Source of the DNA: Amorphophallus konjac
Lineage: Eukaryota; Streptophyta; Magnoliopsida; Alismatales; Araceae
Direction of reading: 5' to 3'
DNA: 64,000 bases
Assembly (NCBI GenBank): GCA_022559845.1
Contig: CM040126.1
Location: 120,628,886 to 120,692,885 of the forward strand
How positions within the stretch are numbered: position 1 is the first letter of the stretch; the number at the start of each line of letters is the position of its first letter. The notes below the pieces were generated by a model. The model ran no database searches. It saw nothing but the letters and a program-made list of their open reading frames with translations, and was not told the origin of the DNA. This document shows positions 1 through 9,704 of the stretch, one piece after another. Position numbers and translations under genes: made by a program.

Positions 1-45
1 CCAAAACGTGACTAGTCAAAATCTGATCACACCTCCGAACAGTAC
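1..45 (-). repeat. Left piece of an interrupted Copia LTR (LTR-1b)
   Basis: This is the left fragment of an LTR that resumes at 2802 after a solo LTR insertion. The last five bases (41-45, AGTAC) are one copy of that insertion's target duplication; the other is 2797-2801. The LTR starts outside the window. Its orientation is inferred from the right piece, which ends at 4694 with the terminus expected for an LTR read on the minus strand. Confidence 0.6.
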
Positions 46-279
46 TGTTGTACTCCTGTGATTTTGATGATGCCAAACACTATGAGTCATCTGTGCATGA
101 TGCCAAACATTATTGTCTGTGGTTTTGATAATGACATGTGTTTAATATCTTGTTTTACATGTGCATTTTCATGAGCTTGCTATAAAGTGTGGTACATGAC
201 AGTGGCAAGACAGGCAGACAGTGGAGAACTGATGATAGTAAGAAATCAGCAGATTGAGCTAAAGAAAGCAAGGATGAAG

Positions 280-1080
280 TCAGACAGGTCGATGCTTTAA
301 AGCTCGTGTGTTTAGCAAGGTCGATGTATCCACACGGCATTGAAGCTATCAGAAAGAGACTCAATGAAACTGCCTCGATGCAGTTGGCCAAATGCCAACG
401 CAGTGGAGCTCACAGAGTCAGATTCCAGAATACAGCCTCGATGCAATGAAGCACTGCCTCGACGTAACAGACCAGTTCCATCAAGACATTCAAGATCATA
501 TGTCTCGACGCATCAAGACATTCAAGATCATATGCCTCGATGCATCAAGATGTTCAAGTGCTATATCCTTGAGAAGGTCGATGTAGCAGTGTTAGCAAAT
601 AACACCCAGGTCGATGCTCCCGTGTTTAGAAAAGGAATCAGGTCGATGCACATCAGCATTTCAAGACCACAGGTCGATGCACATCAACGCTTCAAGACCA
701 ACATGTCGATGCACATCAGTGCTTCAAGACCATCAGGTCGATGCAGTAGTGCGACCAGCGCCTGGACAGGTCGGTGCAGAAGCACAATCTTCTGCTTGGA
801 CAGAAACAGGTCGATGCAGCAGTGCGACCAGTGCCTAGATAGGTCGGTGCAGAAGCACAATTTTCTGCTTGGGAAGAAATAGGTCAATGTAGCTGGAGTT
901 TTATGCTTATTAGGTTGATGCACGTATACATAGTTACAACTATCAGTCGATGCATAAAAGCCACCTATGTGTATCAGGTCGATGCATAAAGTTTCCGAGT
1001 GTTGTTCTGTTAACTCAGGTTGATGCAGCAGAATGAATCTTTGTTGAGACAGGTCGAGGCAGTAGAACAAACTCACAAGC
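280..1080 (+). repeat. U3 array of AGGTCGATGCA-type motif
   Basis: A motif close to AGGTCGATGCA or GGTCGATGCA recurs roughly every 20-60 bases, upstream of the TATA box of the solo LTR. The units are separated by unrelated spacer, so this is a dispersed motif array and not a head-to-tail satellite. Partly decayed units (for example AGGTTGATGCA near 1017) are present. The position suggests promoter-proximal binding sites, which is inference. Confidence 0.8.
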
Positions 1081-1473
1081 CTTAAATAATCCTGGTAAAC
1101 CAGATTCAAGAGCATGCTACAACAATGAACTTAAGCTCTAATGGGACTCTACGGAAGTGCTCTTGGTCTTAGCAGATGAAAAGAACTAACACTATAAAGT
1201 ACCTTTCTCCAGCTAAGGTTGACATATGAGTGAATACTGAGTAGGTAGCAGTGTCACTTAGATGGTAGCGTGAGAACTCAAGGCAGTCACGTGAGTTCGA
1301 CCAATCATTGGCACGGTAGGCGAATGGCACGTGAACCCAGGTGAGTAATGATGGGCACGTGATCCGAGGTTCGACATCAGAGGAATATTTTCCTCTCTCC
1401 TGCCACTTGGACAAATGGGAAATAAAAGGTAAAAAATCATTTTTATCTAGATGGTTCTGGAGGCCCTATTTTG

Positions 1474-1483
1474 TATATAAAAA
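1474..1483 (+). promoter_or_regulatory. Probable TATA box of solo LTR-1a
   Basis: TATATAAAAA lies between the U3 motif array and the purine-rich leader. Equivalent AT boxes occur at the same relative place in the other Copia LTRs of the window: near 15861-15868 in A, near 26777-26783 in C, near 29951-29957 in D and near 11079-11086 in E. Confidence 0.55.
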
Positions 1484-1843
1484 GGGACTTTCATCCCTCG
1501 AGCTGGGGGGCTACGAAGAAGAGAAAGGTGACTGTCTAGGAAAAGAAAAAGAGTGATCATCAGAGAAGAAGAACGTGAGCCAGTGAGTGAGCAGAGAAAA
1601 AGGAAAGAGAAAAAGAGAGAAGAGATAAGAAAGAAGAGTGAGAGGAAAGAAAGGAGAAGAGAGAGCTCGGGATCAAAACAACTAAGTGCAGCCAATCTTA
1701 CTATAGATCTATGTGCTCTTCAGTTCATGGATCAAAATCCAGAACCGCCGTGCTCCTGTGGAGCTATATGTTTTTGATTTCTATTTGTTTTCCTTTTCAA
1801 ATTTCACATTGTTCCTCCAATTCTCTGTTTGGAGAGCGGGGTT

Positions 1844-2216
1844 CCTTCTGAGTGTTTCATAAGAAGGGAGATCTAATCTCCGGGTTTCCCTCTGTAGATT
1901 CAGAGGAAGAGAGGATCTAATCCTCTGGGTTTTGGTGAGCAGTGGATTGCTGTTCAAGTCCCTTTTGCATTTGCAGAAGAAGGGAGATCTGTTCTCTGGT
2001 CACTGCAGGTAGCAGTGGGGTTTGATCTTATGGGTAGCAAGATCAGGTCAGAGGGATTTGTCTCCCTCGGTGTCAAGCTGTTTGGCAACGAATGTTTACA
2101 GACTGAGTCTGCTTCTTGCGGTTTGCAAGGTGAAGCCTCACTCAAGTTTGAGTAGGGGATGGACATAGGTCTGCGGGTAGTAGACCGAACCATCTAAAAC
2201 ATTCTGTCCATCGTGG
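1844..2216 (+). other. Leader hairpin array and conserved terminal module of LTR-1a
   Basis: Consecutive perfect short inverted repeats were read directly: 1844-1867 (stem CCTTCT), 1867-1881 (GGAGAT), 1889-1906 (CCTCTG), 1910-1926 (AGAGGAT), 1938-1951 (AGCA), 1984-1996 (GAGA), 2001-2017 (CACTGC), 2024-2044 (GATCTT), 2051-2068 (GAGGGA) and 2115-2129 (CTTGC). They are followed by an imperfect hairpin at 2136-2158, then GGGGATGGACATAGG, a hairpin with stem GGTCT, and CCGAACCATCTAAAA. The block is downstream of the TATA box and so would lie in the transcribed leader. Structure in RNA is inferred from base pairing only. Confidence 0.75.
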
Positions 2217-2801
2217 TTTGTTCTGTGTGTACTTTCCATATCTTCTATCCCCCCTTCGCAGGTTGCTTATGTGTTTTATATCAGAAGTTCCTTTGTGTGA
2301 TATCTTTTTAAAACTGATATAGTTGTTAAGTGTTCATCTGAGTGATTAGAAGAAGCATTTGCTTCCTTGTGTTTCCTGTGTTATGAGCTCTTTGAGAGTA
2401 GTGTGGTTGAGCATTCTCGTGATTCATTTCTTATTATGATTTAGTGTCAAGCACTCGATAATATATCTTAGTAAACCAGTTCATGTTGCATCTCAATTCA
2501 ATTTTTGCATCCTTTATGATTCATTGAGTTTGACATCTATCTAGCTGCTGGCTATATAGTCTGTTGTGTGGTGAGATTGTTGAGTGTTCAGCGCTTAGGC
2601 GTTGTCCTATGCATTCTGGTTTACTCTGTGTGTTGTCTTCTAAGTTCTACTGTGCTTTGTAGTGATCATCTATAGTCAGGTCTATTTACAGCTTAGAACT
2701 TCTGTTGTGCTTCACCACAGTATGAGTTGTAGTTGAACAAAGTTTTTTAAAGGATCTATTCATCTCCCCTTCTAGATCCTGTCTAACAACCTAACAAGTA
2801 C

Positions 2802-4694
2802 TGCAAAGTACCACAAAAGAAATACAATGTAGAAACTGAAAAGTAAACAAACGAAAAACACAAATGAAAAGACAAACAAAATATAGCTCCACAAGAGCAA
2901 GGCAGTTCTGGATTTGATCCATGAATTGATGAAGCAACATATCTTCAATTTGAACTCCTGGCTGCACTCTATGGCTTTGATCTGGACTCTCTCTCTCGAG
3001 CTCTCTCTTTCTCTTCTTCTTCCTTTCACAACCTTCTCTCTCAGATCTTCTCTCTGATTCTTCACACAGCTTCTCTCTCTCTTCTTTTCTCTTCCGCTTC
3101 TCTCTCAATTCTACAAACTATACTACTCTCTGTTCTTCTTCCGCAGCTCTCTCTTTTCAGCAGCCTTTCTATTGCAGCACCCTTCTCCTCACGAAGAAGC
3201 GATCTATATATAGAGCAGACAAAACTAGATTTGAAGTAAAATTACCCAAAATAACTTCCCACCATTTGTCCATCTGTTAGTGAGAATAATATATTCAGAA
3301 GCCATGTCAGATGTCTAGGATCATGTGCCCAAACATTTGGGATCGAAACCATGTGCTTCTCTTGAGTCGCTCACGTGCTTGGCTATTTTTCAGCCATACC
3401 AACCTCTTTTTCACCCTTAAGGAACTATTTGTCGACCTTATAAAGTTATTTGTCAACCTTGTCCTGATTGAGCCGTGGCCTCTTCTCTTTTTCTCTTGTT
3501 TGAGAGTCATTGCCTTGCGACCCATTTGTCACCCGTATCTGGTATATTTCACTCTTGAACACTTATTTGTCACCGTTATCTCCCACTTGTCTCCCTTAGC
3601 ATCCGTTGGTCTACCTTGCTTAACACTTGATCTCCTTGTGAGCCGTTCTTCACCGGTATCACACCTTTGTCCTCTCTGTGAGCTATTTATCGTCCTTGTC
3701 TATCATTTGTCATCCTTGTAGGATATTTCTCATCGTTGGAGGCCATTCTTCACTGCTGCTGGACATATGTTACATTGATAGCAGTTCTTCCTCTTTGCTC
3801 AACATTTCTTCAGCCTTGGATTCTGTTCGTCATCGTTATGACCCATTTAACAGCCTTGTAATTAGTTAATCACCTGTAATCTTCATTTTCCATTTCATTT
3901 CTTCATTTGTCAGTTTGTTTGATTCATTTGACAGTCGTATTGGTGTTGGCCATTGGACTACGTCGACGCCATTTGAGCTCTGCGTCAATGCCACTTCTTC
4001 ACGTCCAAGCTCTTTAGCCTTGTCGCCCATTATTCACCCTTATATAGCTATTTTTCACTCTCATCGTTCATTTGTCACCATTACTTAGCTATTTATCACC
4101 CTTATTTGCCTTTAGCCATCACCTTTGTAGCTTTGGCTAATGGGTGACCTTGGCATCGACTCCATGAGCTTCTTGCGTCGACTCCATCTTCATCTTTTCT
4201 TCTTCTTAACCTCCTTCTTCTAGCGCCACGCTATTTTTCACCTCTACTTAGCTATTTGTCACCCTTAAGCCATATTTGTCAACGGTAGAGGATATTTTTC
4301 ACCCTTATCTGCGTCTACTGGTAGGTGGCTTCTAGCTGACTTGAAGTCGGCTTGAGGAACTTCTGAAGTCAACTTCGTCTACATGAAAGCTTCTTCTTTG
4401 CTGAACCACCATCAGTCTTCATCAAATCATCAAATCTGTCCTGCAGAACTTGAATATCCTTTCTGCTCTTGCTTGATCTGAACGGTGGATCTGTCAACCA
4501 ATCTGTTCAACCTGTTCTTTACATAGTTCAAGGATATTCACATACTTTTACACATGATAAGATCATGATGAGATCAAAATCATAACATCAAAAAGATATA
4601 AAATCCATGCACCAAAGCACACTAAGTCACCATAAGCACTGACTCATTGATGAGTCATAGTGGTTGACATCATCAAAACCATAGGGATACAACA
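2802..4694 (-). repeat. Right piece of interrupted Copia LTR-1b (minus strand)
   Basis: On the minus strand the LTR starts at 4694 with TGTTGTATCCC and continues with text similar to the start of LTR-1a (TGATGATG followed by an ACTATGA-type stretch). The stretch 2870-2935 is close to the reverse complement of 1720-1790 in LTR-1a, so the two are related families in opposite orientation. A TATA-like CTATATATAG lies at 3204-3213. No polypurine tract follows 4694, so this may also be a solo LTR; its other end is outside the window. Confidence 0.65.
3420..4310 (-). repeat. U3 array of ATTTGTCACCCTT-type motif
   Basis: Units such as ATTTGTCGACCTTA (near 3428), ATTTGTCAACCTT (near 3449) and ATTTGTCACCCTTA (near 4254) recur with irregular spacing. 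Read in element orientation the core is AAGGGTGACAAAT, or AAGGTCGACAAAT in the better units. It occupies the same U3 position as the arrays in the neighbouring LTRs. Confidence 0.7.
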
Positions 4695-5801
4695 AGGAGA
4701 ACCTCCCACTGTCTCACCTCTCTGGCCGTGATTCTTCGATTTTCTAGCTAAGCACCCGACTGTGAAAAACTTGATCTAAATTTGTTTTACATGATTTTTC
4801 GTGAGAGTTGATGTACCTTGACTGGCAACATTTCCTTTATCCATTTAATGTCGTTAAACATGATGTCTTAAATCATCCTTAAACTTCTCTTATAATTACT
4901 TGTGCTTTTTGTACTAGTTCCTTGAATAATACATTTTGCTAGATCTATACTTTATTTCATGAGCTTCACCTTGAAATTCATTGGCCATACATACTATGTG
5001 GATGCCTAAATATACTTGGGATCTATGATCCATAACCATAATGCCTGGCGTTAATGGGGCCCGATCTGGTCCTGGGGGAGGGCCCAAAAGTACTTGTGCC
5101 CATAGAAGCTATTATTGACCTGGTGTGGCATTGCACCAAAACATGCATGCATGATTCGTTTATGACATTCCACAATTCGTGAAATACTTGACTTGCTTGA
5201 ATATTTGAAAGTACTTGAATTATATGAAATACTTGACTTGTACATGCTTGCGTGAAATGGCCAATTCCATGACAATACTTACTACATGATTGTCTCCACT
5301 TGAATTTTACTCTTGATACCTTGTCTACTTGTGATTCCAATTACTTGCATTCCTTTATTCTCTCTCTTATTCATGTTCCATATTTTAGTTATGTTTCTCG
5401 GCATAGCACAATAACTTTATCTAAAATGTTAATTACTCAAAGTTGCCTGATATAGAGATATAAACCCTATTGAGCATTTCACTCACCTTGTGTTTACGGT
5501 TAATGTTTCAGGTAGTTCTGATGATGAACCCCAAATAAATGGGGATAGGCAAGAGTGAAAAGAGGGACCAAGTTTACCTTAGATACCTAGGTTTAAATTT
5601 GTTGCTCTTGCTAGAATTACGTATTGGAAGTTGTATTCTTGCTTATTAAGGCTTAATGATGTTGTAAAAAATTATTTTGACGAAATAAAAGTATCCTTTC
5701 TTATTATCTCCCATTGTGGTTGGAACCTTATACGCATGCTCTGATCGACATGAACGATTACGACTCGTCACGTCTCGATATTCCGTGTCGGGACGTGACA
5801 C
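4695..5801 (+). repeat. Gypsy-like LTR, 3' portion
   Basis: No coding sequence was recognised. The stretch has features usual for the 3' part of chromovirus-type Gypsy LTRs: a CCTATTGAGCATTTCACTCACC block followed by GTTTCAGGTAG (near 5470-5515), and an end at GGGACGTGACA (5791-5801). It resembles the corresponding parts of H (near 9310-9350) and of 55093-55696 in layout. The left part is presumably beyond LTR-1b, outside the window. Confidence 0.45.
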
Positions 5802-6097
5802 TAGTTTGTTACTGCGTGACTTACTGTTTAGGTGGCCGAGGGTATCCGATGGTACAATATTGATTCGAGGTTATGATGATAAGCCGTAGTACACATGTGA
5901 CTAGGTTCAGAGTTTTAGCAGCTCTGTGTTCTTGTTAGACGTGATTGAAGTATAGTTCCGTGCTACCTTCGAGAGTCTTGTTCCGATAGTATAACTACGT
6001 CCCTCCGTGGACCGATCGAGAGTCTACCCGATAAGCCTATATTTAAGTGTTCGTCCGCCAGTAGAGACGTTTCGAGATAGGTTACCGTGATCCAATT
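5802..6097 (+). repeat. Left piece of Gypsy-like LTR split by element E
   Basis: This sequence abuts the 5' end of Copia element E. Its last five bases, CAATT (6093-6097), are duplicated at 55088-55092 on the far side of E, so the stretch was continuous with 55093 onward before E inserted. No gene is visible. Confidence 0.55.
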
Positions 6098-6243
6098 TGT
6101 TGCATACCCTAGTTGATGTTTGGTGTTTGGTTTTAATGATAACAAAACGATTGTGCTTGTGTGTATGTTTCATTGAGCAACATGTATGCATCTTGGTTGA
6201 TGAGTTAAAAGATGACTTCAAGGTTCTCACTTAGAAGTCATAT
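6098..6243 (+). repeat. 5' LTR of E, first piece
   Basis: It aligns with the start of the 3' LTR (52705-52850) almost base for base and then stops at AGTCATAT, where H is inserted. Bases 6239-6243 (CATAT) are the left target duplication of H. Confidence 0.85.
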
Positions 6244-9200
6244 TGTAATATCTTTGGTCTTTCGGATCCTTATCGGAGAGCTTTCGGATCGCTTTTGTGG
6301 GTCTTGAGTTGTGTTTTACGATCCACGCGGGTTTTTCTCTCGTACAAGTTACAGAACCTAGTGGTGAGTTTACTATTGAATTCATCAACTCGAGGATGCT
6401 ACAGTTGCGTTATGCTCCTTTCGAGAATCGTTTAGACTATTTTTTCGTATTTTCCTGAATTAGTGAATTTTCGGGCTAAAAATCAGATTTTAGGAAAATT
6501 TGCTAATTTCCTTTTCTTTTAACCCTTCCCTCTCCTTCCTCTCTCCTCACCACCGTTCACTCTCTTCCCCTCCGTTCTCTCTCCTCTTTCCCCCTCTGCT
6601 CCGGCTACAGACGGAGGAGGCCCGGGGATGCTGTGGAGATGCCGTGGAGGTGGTCTGGAGCGTGCTAGCGTGATGGATGGAGCGTGGCGTTGGCGCGGTC
6701 CCTCGGTGGATTCAAAGCTGACGTGGTTTGGTTCGTGCGATCGATTTTCGCGTGGTTTAGTTGCTTCGGCACGCTAGAACTTCGGTGGAGGTAGGGAGAT
6801 GGATACCTTGCTTCTCTTCTGCGTTCCACGCGGTGTCGAGTTGAACAATAAGAGAACAAGCGATTTTTGCTTCCTTTAGGGCAAAGCATGCTTTGGGGGG
6901 GTGTGAGACGAGTTCACCTTTCTTGGTGACGGTTTCTAGCCTAATTAGTCTTATTTGAATCCCTGGCATGTTAGCATTTCATTCCCGCCAGTTTTGTTGT
7001 GATTGGTTGTCATTTGGGACTGATGTGAGCCCGGGAACCCATGTGACTCATTTTGGGTTGATTCGGTAGAATCACCCATTTCTGGTCGTTTTGGCATGGT
7101 TTGGATCCCTTTCGGTCTGTGGAAGGTTAATACCATGTTTAGGGTTGTTTCCCTTTCGTTTTAGGGCGAATGGGGCGTGGAAAGGCCGGGTTTTGGCCAT
7201 TCCTACGGTTTTTCCGCCTTAACACCATGGCGGTCTTACCAGAGACCATTTTCCGTCCTTAAGCGGTCCAGTGGCGACCGTTTGATTTATGTCGGTTCTA
7301 AGTCAGTTCAGGTCTATGCAGTCATGCGATAGACCGTTTAGGGTGGCTTGCGGTCCATTGTTAGACCGGTAAGCTTTGTCAAGCGGTCCCTTGGAGACCG
7401 CTAGGCTTTGTGTGTTATGTCGGTTGAGCTAAGCGATCATACGATAGACCTCAAGGCTGGCTGTGGTGACCCTTTGGGAGACCGCTAAGCTTCGTTTGAG
7501 TATTGGTCAATGGGTTTTTAAGTCGGTTCGGGGGTTGACTGGGTCAAGCGGCCATGTAGGTGACCGCTACAGTCATCTGGCGGCCCTTAGGTAGACCACA
7601 TGCCCCTATCTTCTGGTAAATTTATTTATTGGGTCTTCCAAGTGAAGCGGCCATATCCTCGACCGCTTGACTCAGTGAGACGGCCCATGTATAGATCATT
7701 TTCATCTTGGTGCGGCCCTTTTTATGACCACCCAGTGTCTGAATTCTCTATGTGAGGGTAGCAGCTCTTTGGCTGACCGTTTGGTTTACCTAGCAGTCAG
7801 GCGTGTGACCGTTTCTTTCCCAGAGTTATGTTTTCTTTATGTTTGGCCTACAACAGTCTTGGCTTGACCTTATGGTTTGCCCGTAGTCCAGTGGATGTCT
7901 TGGATGTCCTATGAGGGCGATGACCATGTTGTGGGGTAGCCAGGAGTGCCATCATATAGAGTAGTGTTCCGTACTGCTTCAGAGTCATTATTGGTTCTGG
8001 TCAACTCGGTTGTGATCCAGTGGTTGACATGTGACCTCATGAATGTCTCGGTGATCCCGGTGAGGAGCGAGACATGGTTTTGGATGCCGTGAGGTACTAT
8101 TTTACCTCAATTTACGTGTCCACTTGTTTTGAGGGGCTTGGTGATCTCTTAGGTCTCCGTGATTCCTGTTGTGCGGAGGTGTGGATCAGGTGATCCTGTG
8201 TCGTTCCCTTTGTCAGTGTTTTACCGTGATTGGCTTAGGGACTAGGCTGATTGGCAGCGTATTACCACTTTTTGTGCGATGATCTTGACCCAAAGTCTTG
8301 TGACTCAAGGATCATTGTGTTAGCAGGTCAGTCTGGTGTGCTACCTTGTGCTTGTGCTTCATAGTACGTGTGATAGTGGGTGTTCAGCTTGTCCGTACTT
8401 CATCACTGATGTTTTGGAGTCTCTGTGTCTAGTGAGCCTCCACTAGTCGTAGCTTGGCAACACGTTCTAGTGTGTCGGTCCACCTGGGAGTGGTGGAGAG
8501 GCAGTTCCCGATATGTGATTTTTAGGCTAGTCTCCGTGGGCCCCCTTGTCTTGCGGTAGCTTCCTACTGGGGGGGAAACTAGCTAGAGGCATGGCTCAAG
8601 GCATTGAGCTTGTGTGTGCACACGTGGTCAGGGGCGTTTGGACAAGCGCCGACGGGCGTGACCCTGACTAGTCACTCGTTATTGTGGTACTGTTGCTCCT
8701 TGTACTGTGGTATTGTTGTTCCTTGTACTTGGTTCTTTGTGAGTGTCTCAATTACCGCTGTTCTAGGCGAGTACAAGATACTTGAGGCGCAGTGTAAGAC
8801 GTCAGTGGACGCATCTGGCTGTTCTTCTAGCGAGGAGGTGCTTCTGTCACTTGACACATAACTCTTGTAGCTTGTGTTTTCGTGATTGATTTCCGAGTAG
8901 CATGTGCGTGGCTTTACTCGAGGTCTAGTCTTGTGTAGCCTACACGACGGTGTGCTCATGTATGCTCGTGCCTTTGACTGTGTAGGTCTTTAGTAGGCTT
9001 TTACCTATTTTGGTAGACTTTTCACGATAGGGTTTCGTGATCTAACGATAGATTGGTAACGCCCGACTTTGTGAGATCGAGGTTCGCCTTTCTGTTGTTG
9101 CTTGGAGTAGCTTAGAGAGCCGAGGTTCGTTCGGCATCCGTGTTTCCATTCAGTGCGGCTTTACTTTTTCTTTTAGTTGTCCGTACTCCTGCTTTTATAG

Positions 9201-9704
9201 CTTTACTATTGTAGTTTAGTACTGCTGTTACTTCTCCTCCTGCTTTACTGTTTAGCGTTGTTCTCTTGTATGTTACTGCATTGTTTCCAGTGGGGATCTG
9301 CGGGACCCCTATTGAGCCAGTGACACGAGACTCACCCCTGCTTTTCAGGTGTGGTCGTTCTTCTTCCTTGTGTTTCGTGGCACGGTGCATCTGTTCGTAG
9401 TTGCCAGTGTTGCCTGCGTCGGGTATTCCCCGACTTCAGTGTACGTTCTCTTTTCTGTTGGACTGTACTTGTCTTTATTTGGACTGGACTCTGTAATTTA
9501 AATTGTTAATTGAAAAAGTAATTTTATTTATGCTACTTTAGCAAACCTAATCATTGAAATATTAATTGCTTACTACTTTATCTGGGAACTTCAATGTACT
9601 CCACACACTCCTTTTATCCCTTCGGGGCTTTACCACTCTTGGGAGGCCTCGTAGGATCCAAGTGGTATCGGGTTTACTCGGTATCTGGACCCTGGGTCGT
9701 CACA
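6244..9704 (+). mobile_element. Gypsy-like solo LTR H
   Basis: The insert interrupts the 5' LTR of E; the E sequence resumes at 9710 exactly where the intact 3' LTR predicts. It begins TGTAATATC and ends GTCGTCACA. The target duplication is CATAT on the left and CATTA (9705-9709) on the right, so it is imperfect. No primer site, gag or pol lies inside, which fits a 3.5-kb solo LTR of a chromovirus-like Gypsy element. The tail near 9290-9360 shares a GGATCTGCGGGACCCCTATT block with the LTR fragment at 55300. It contains an array of inverted repeats at 7229-7812. Short ORFs in it are not conserved. Confidence 0.75.
7229..7812 (+). repeat. Array of GCGGTC...GACCGC inverted-repeat units in H
   Basis: About a dozen units of 20-24 bases have the form AGCGGTC, 6-8 spacer bases, GACCGCT. 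The best are 7382-7402 (7-base perfect arms) and 7645-7668 (AAGCGG/CCGCTT); others are near 7229, 7261, 7350, 7545, 7580, 7680, 7712 and 7766. Several have one arm decayed. Spacer sequence between arms varies from unit to unit while the arms persist. Confidence 0.75.

Larger units (their letters stand above)
46..2796 (+). mobile_element. Solo LTR, Sirevirus-type Copia (LTR-1a)
   Basis: The element begins TGTTGTACTCC and ends CCTAACA, and is flanked by the perfect 5-bp duplication AGTAC (41-45 and 2797-2801). No primer-binding site, polypurine tract or coding region lies between these ends, so it is a solo LTR left by LTR-LTR recombination. Reading 5' to 3' it holds an array of AGGTCGATGCA-like units (280-1080), a TATA box (1474-1483), a purine-rich leader, about ten consecutive short hairpins (1844-2129) and the conserved terminal module (2136-2216). 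Short ORFs inside it are not conserved and were not called. Assignment to Copia/Sirevirus rests on the shared layout with elements A, C, D and E, two of which have Copia gag or pol. Confidence 0.85.

Noticed and set aside
280..1080. CRISPR-like array of short repeats with spacers
   Set aside because: Units are about 11 bases, irregularly spaced and variable, lie inside a plant LTR with a target duplication, and have no associated genes.
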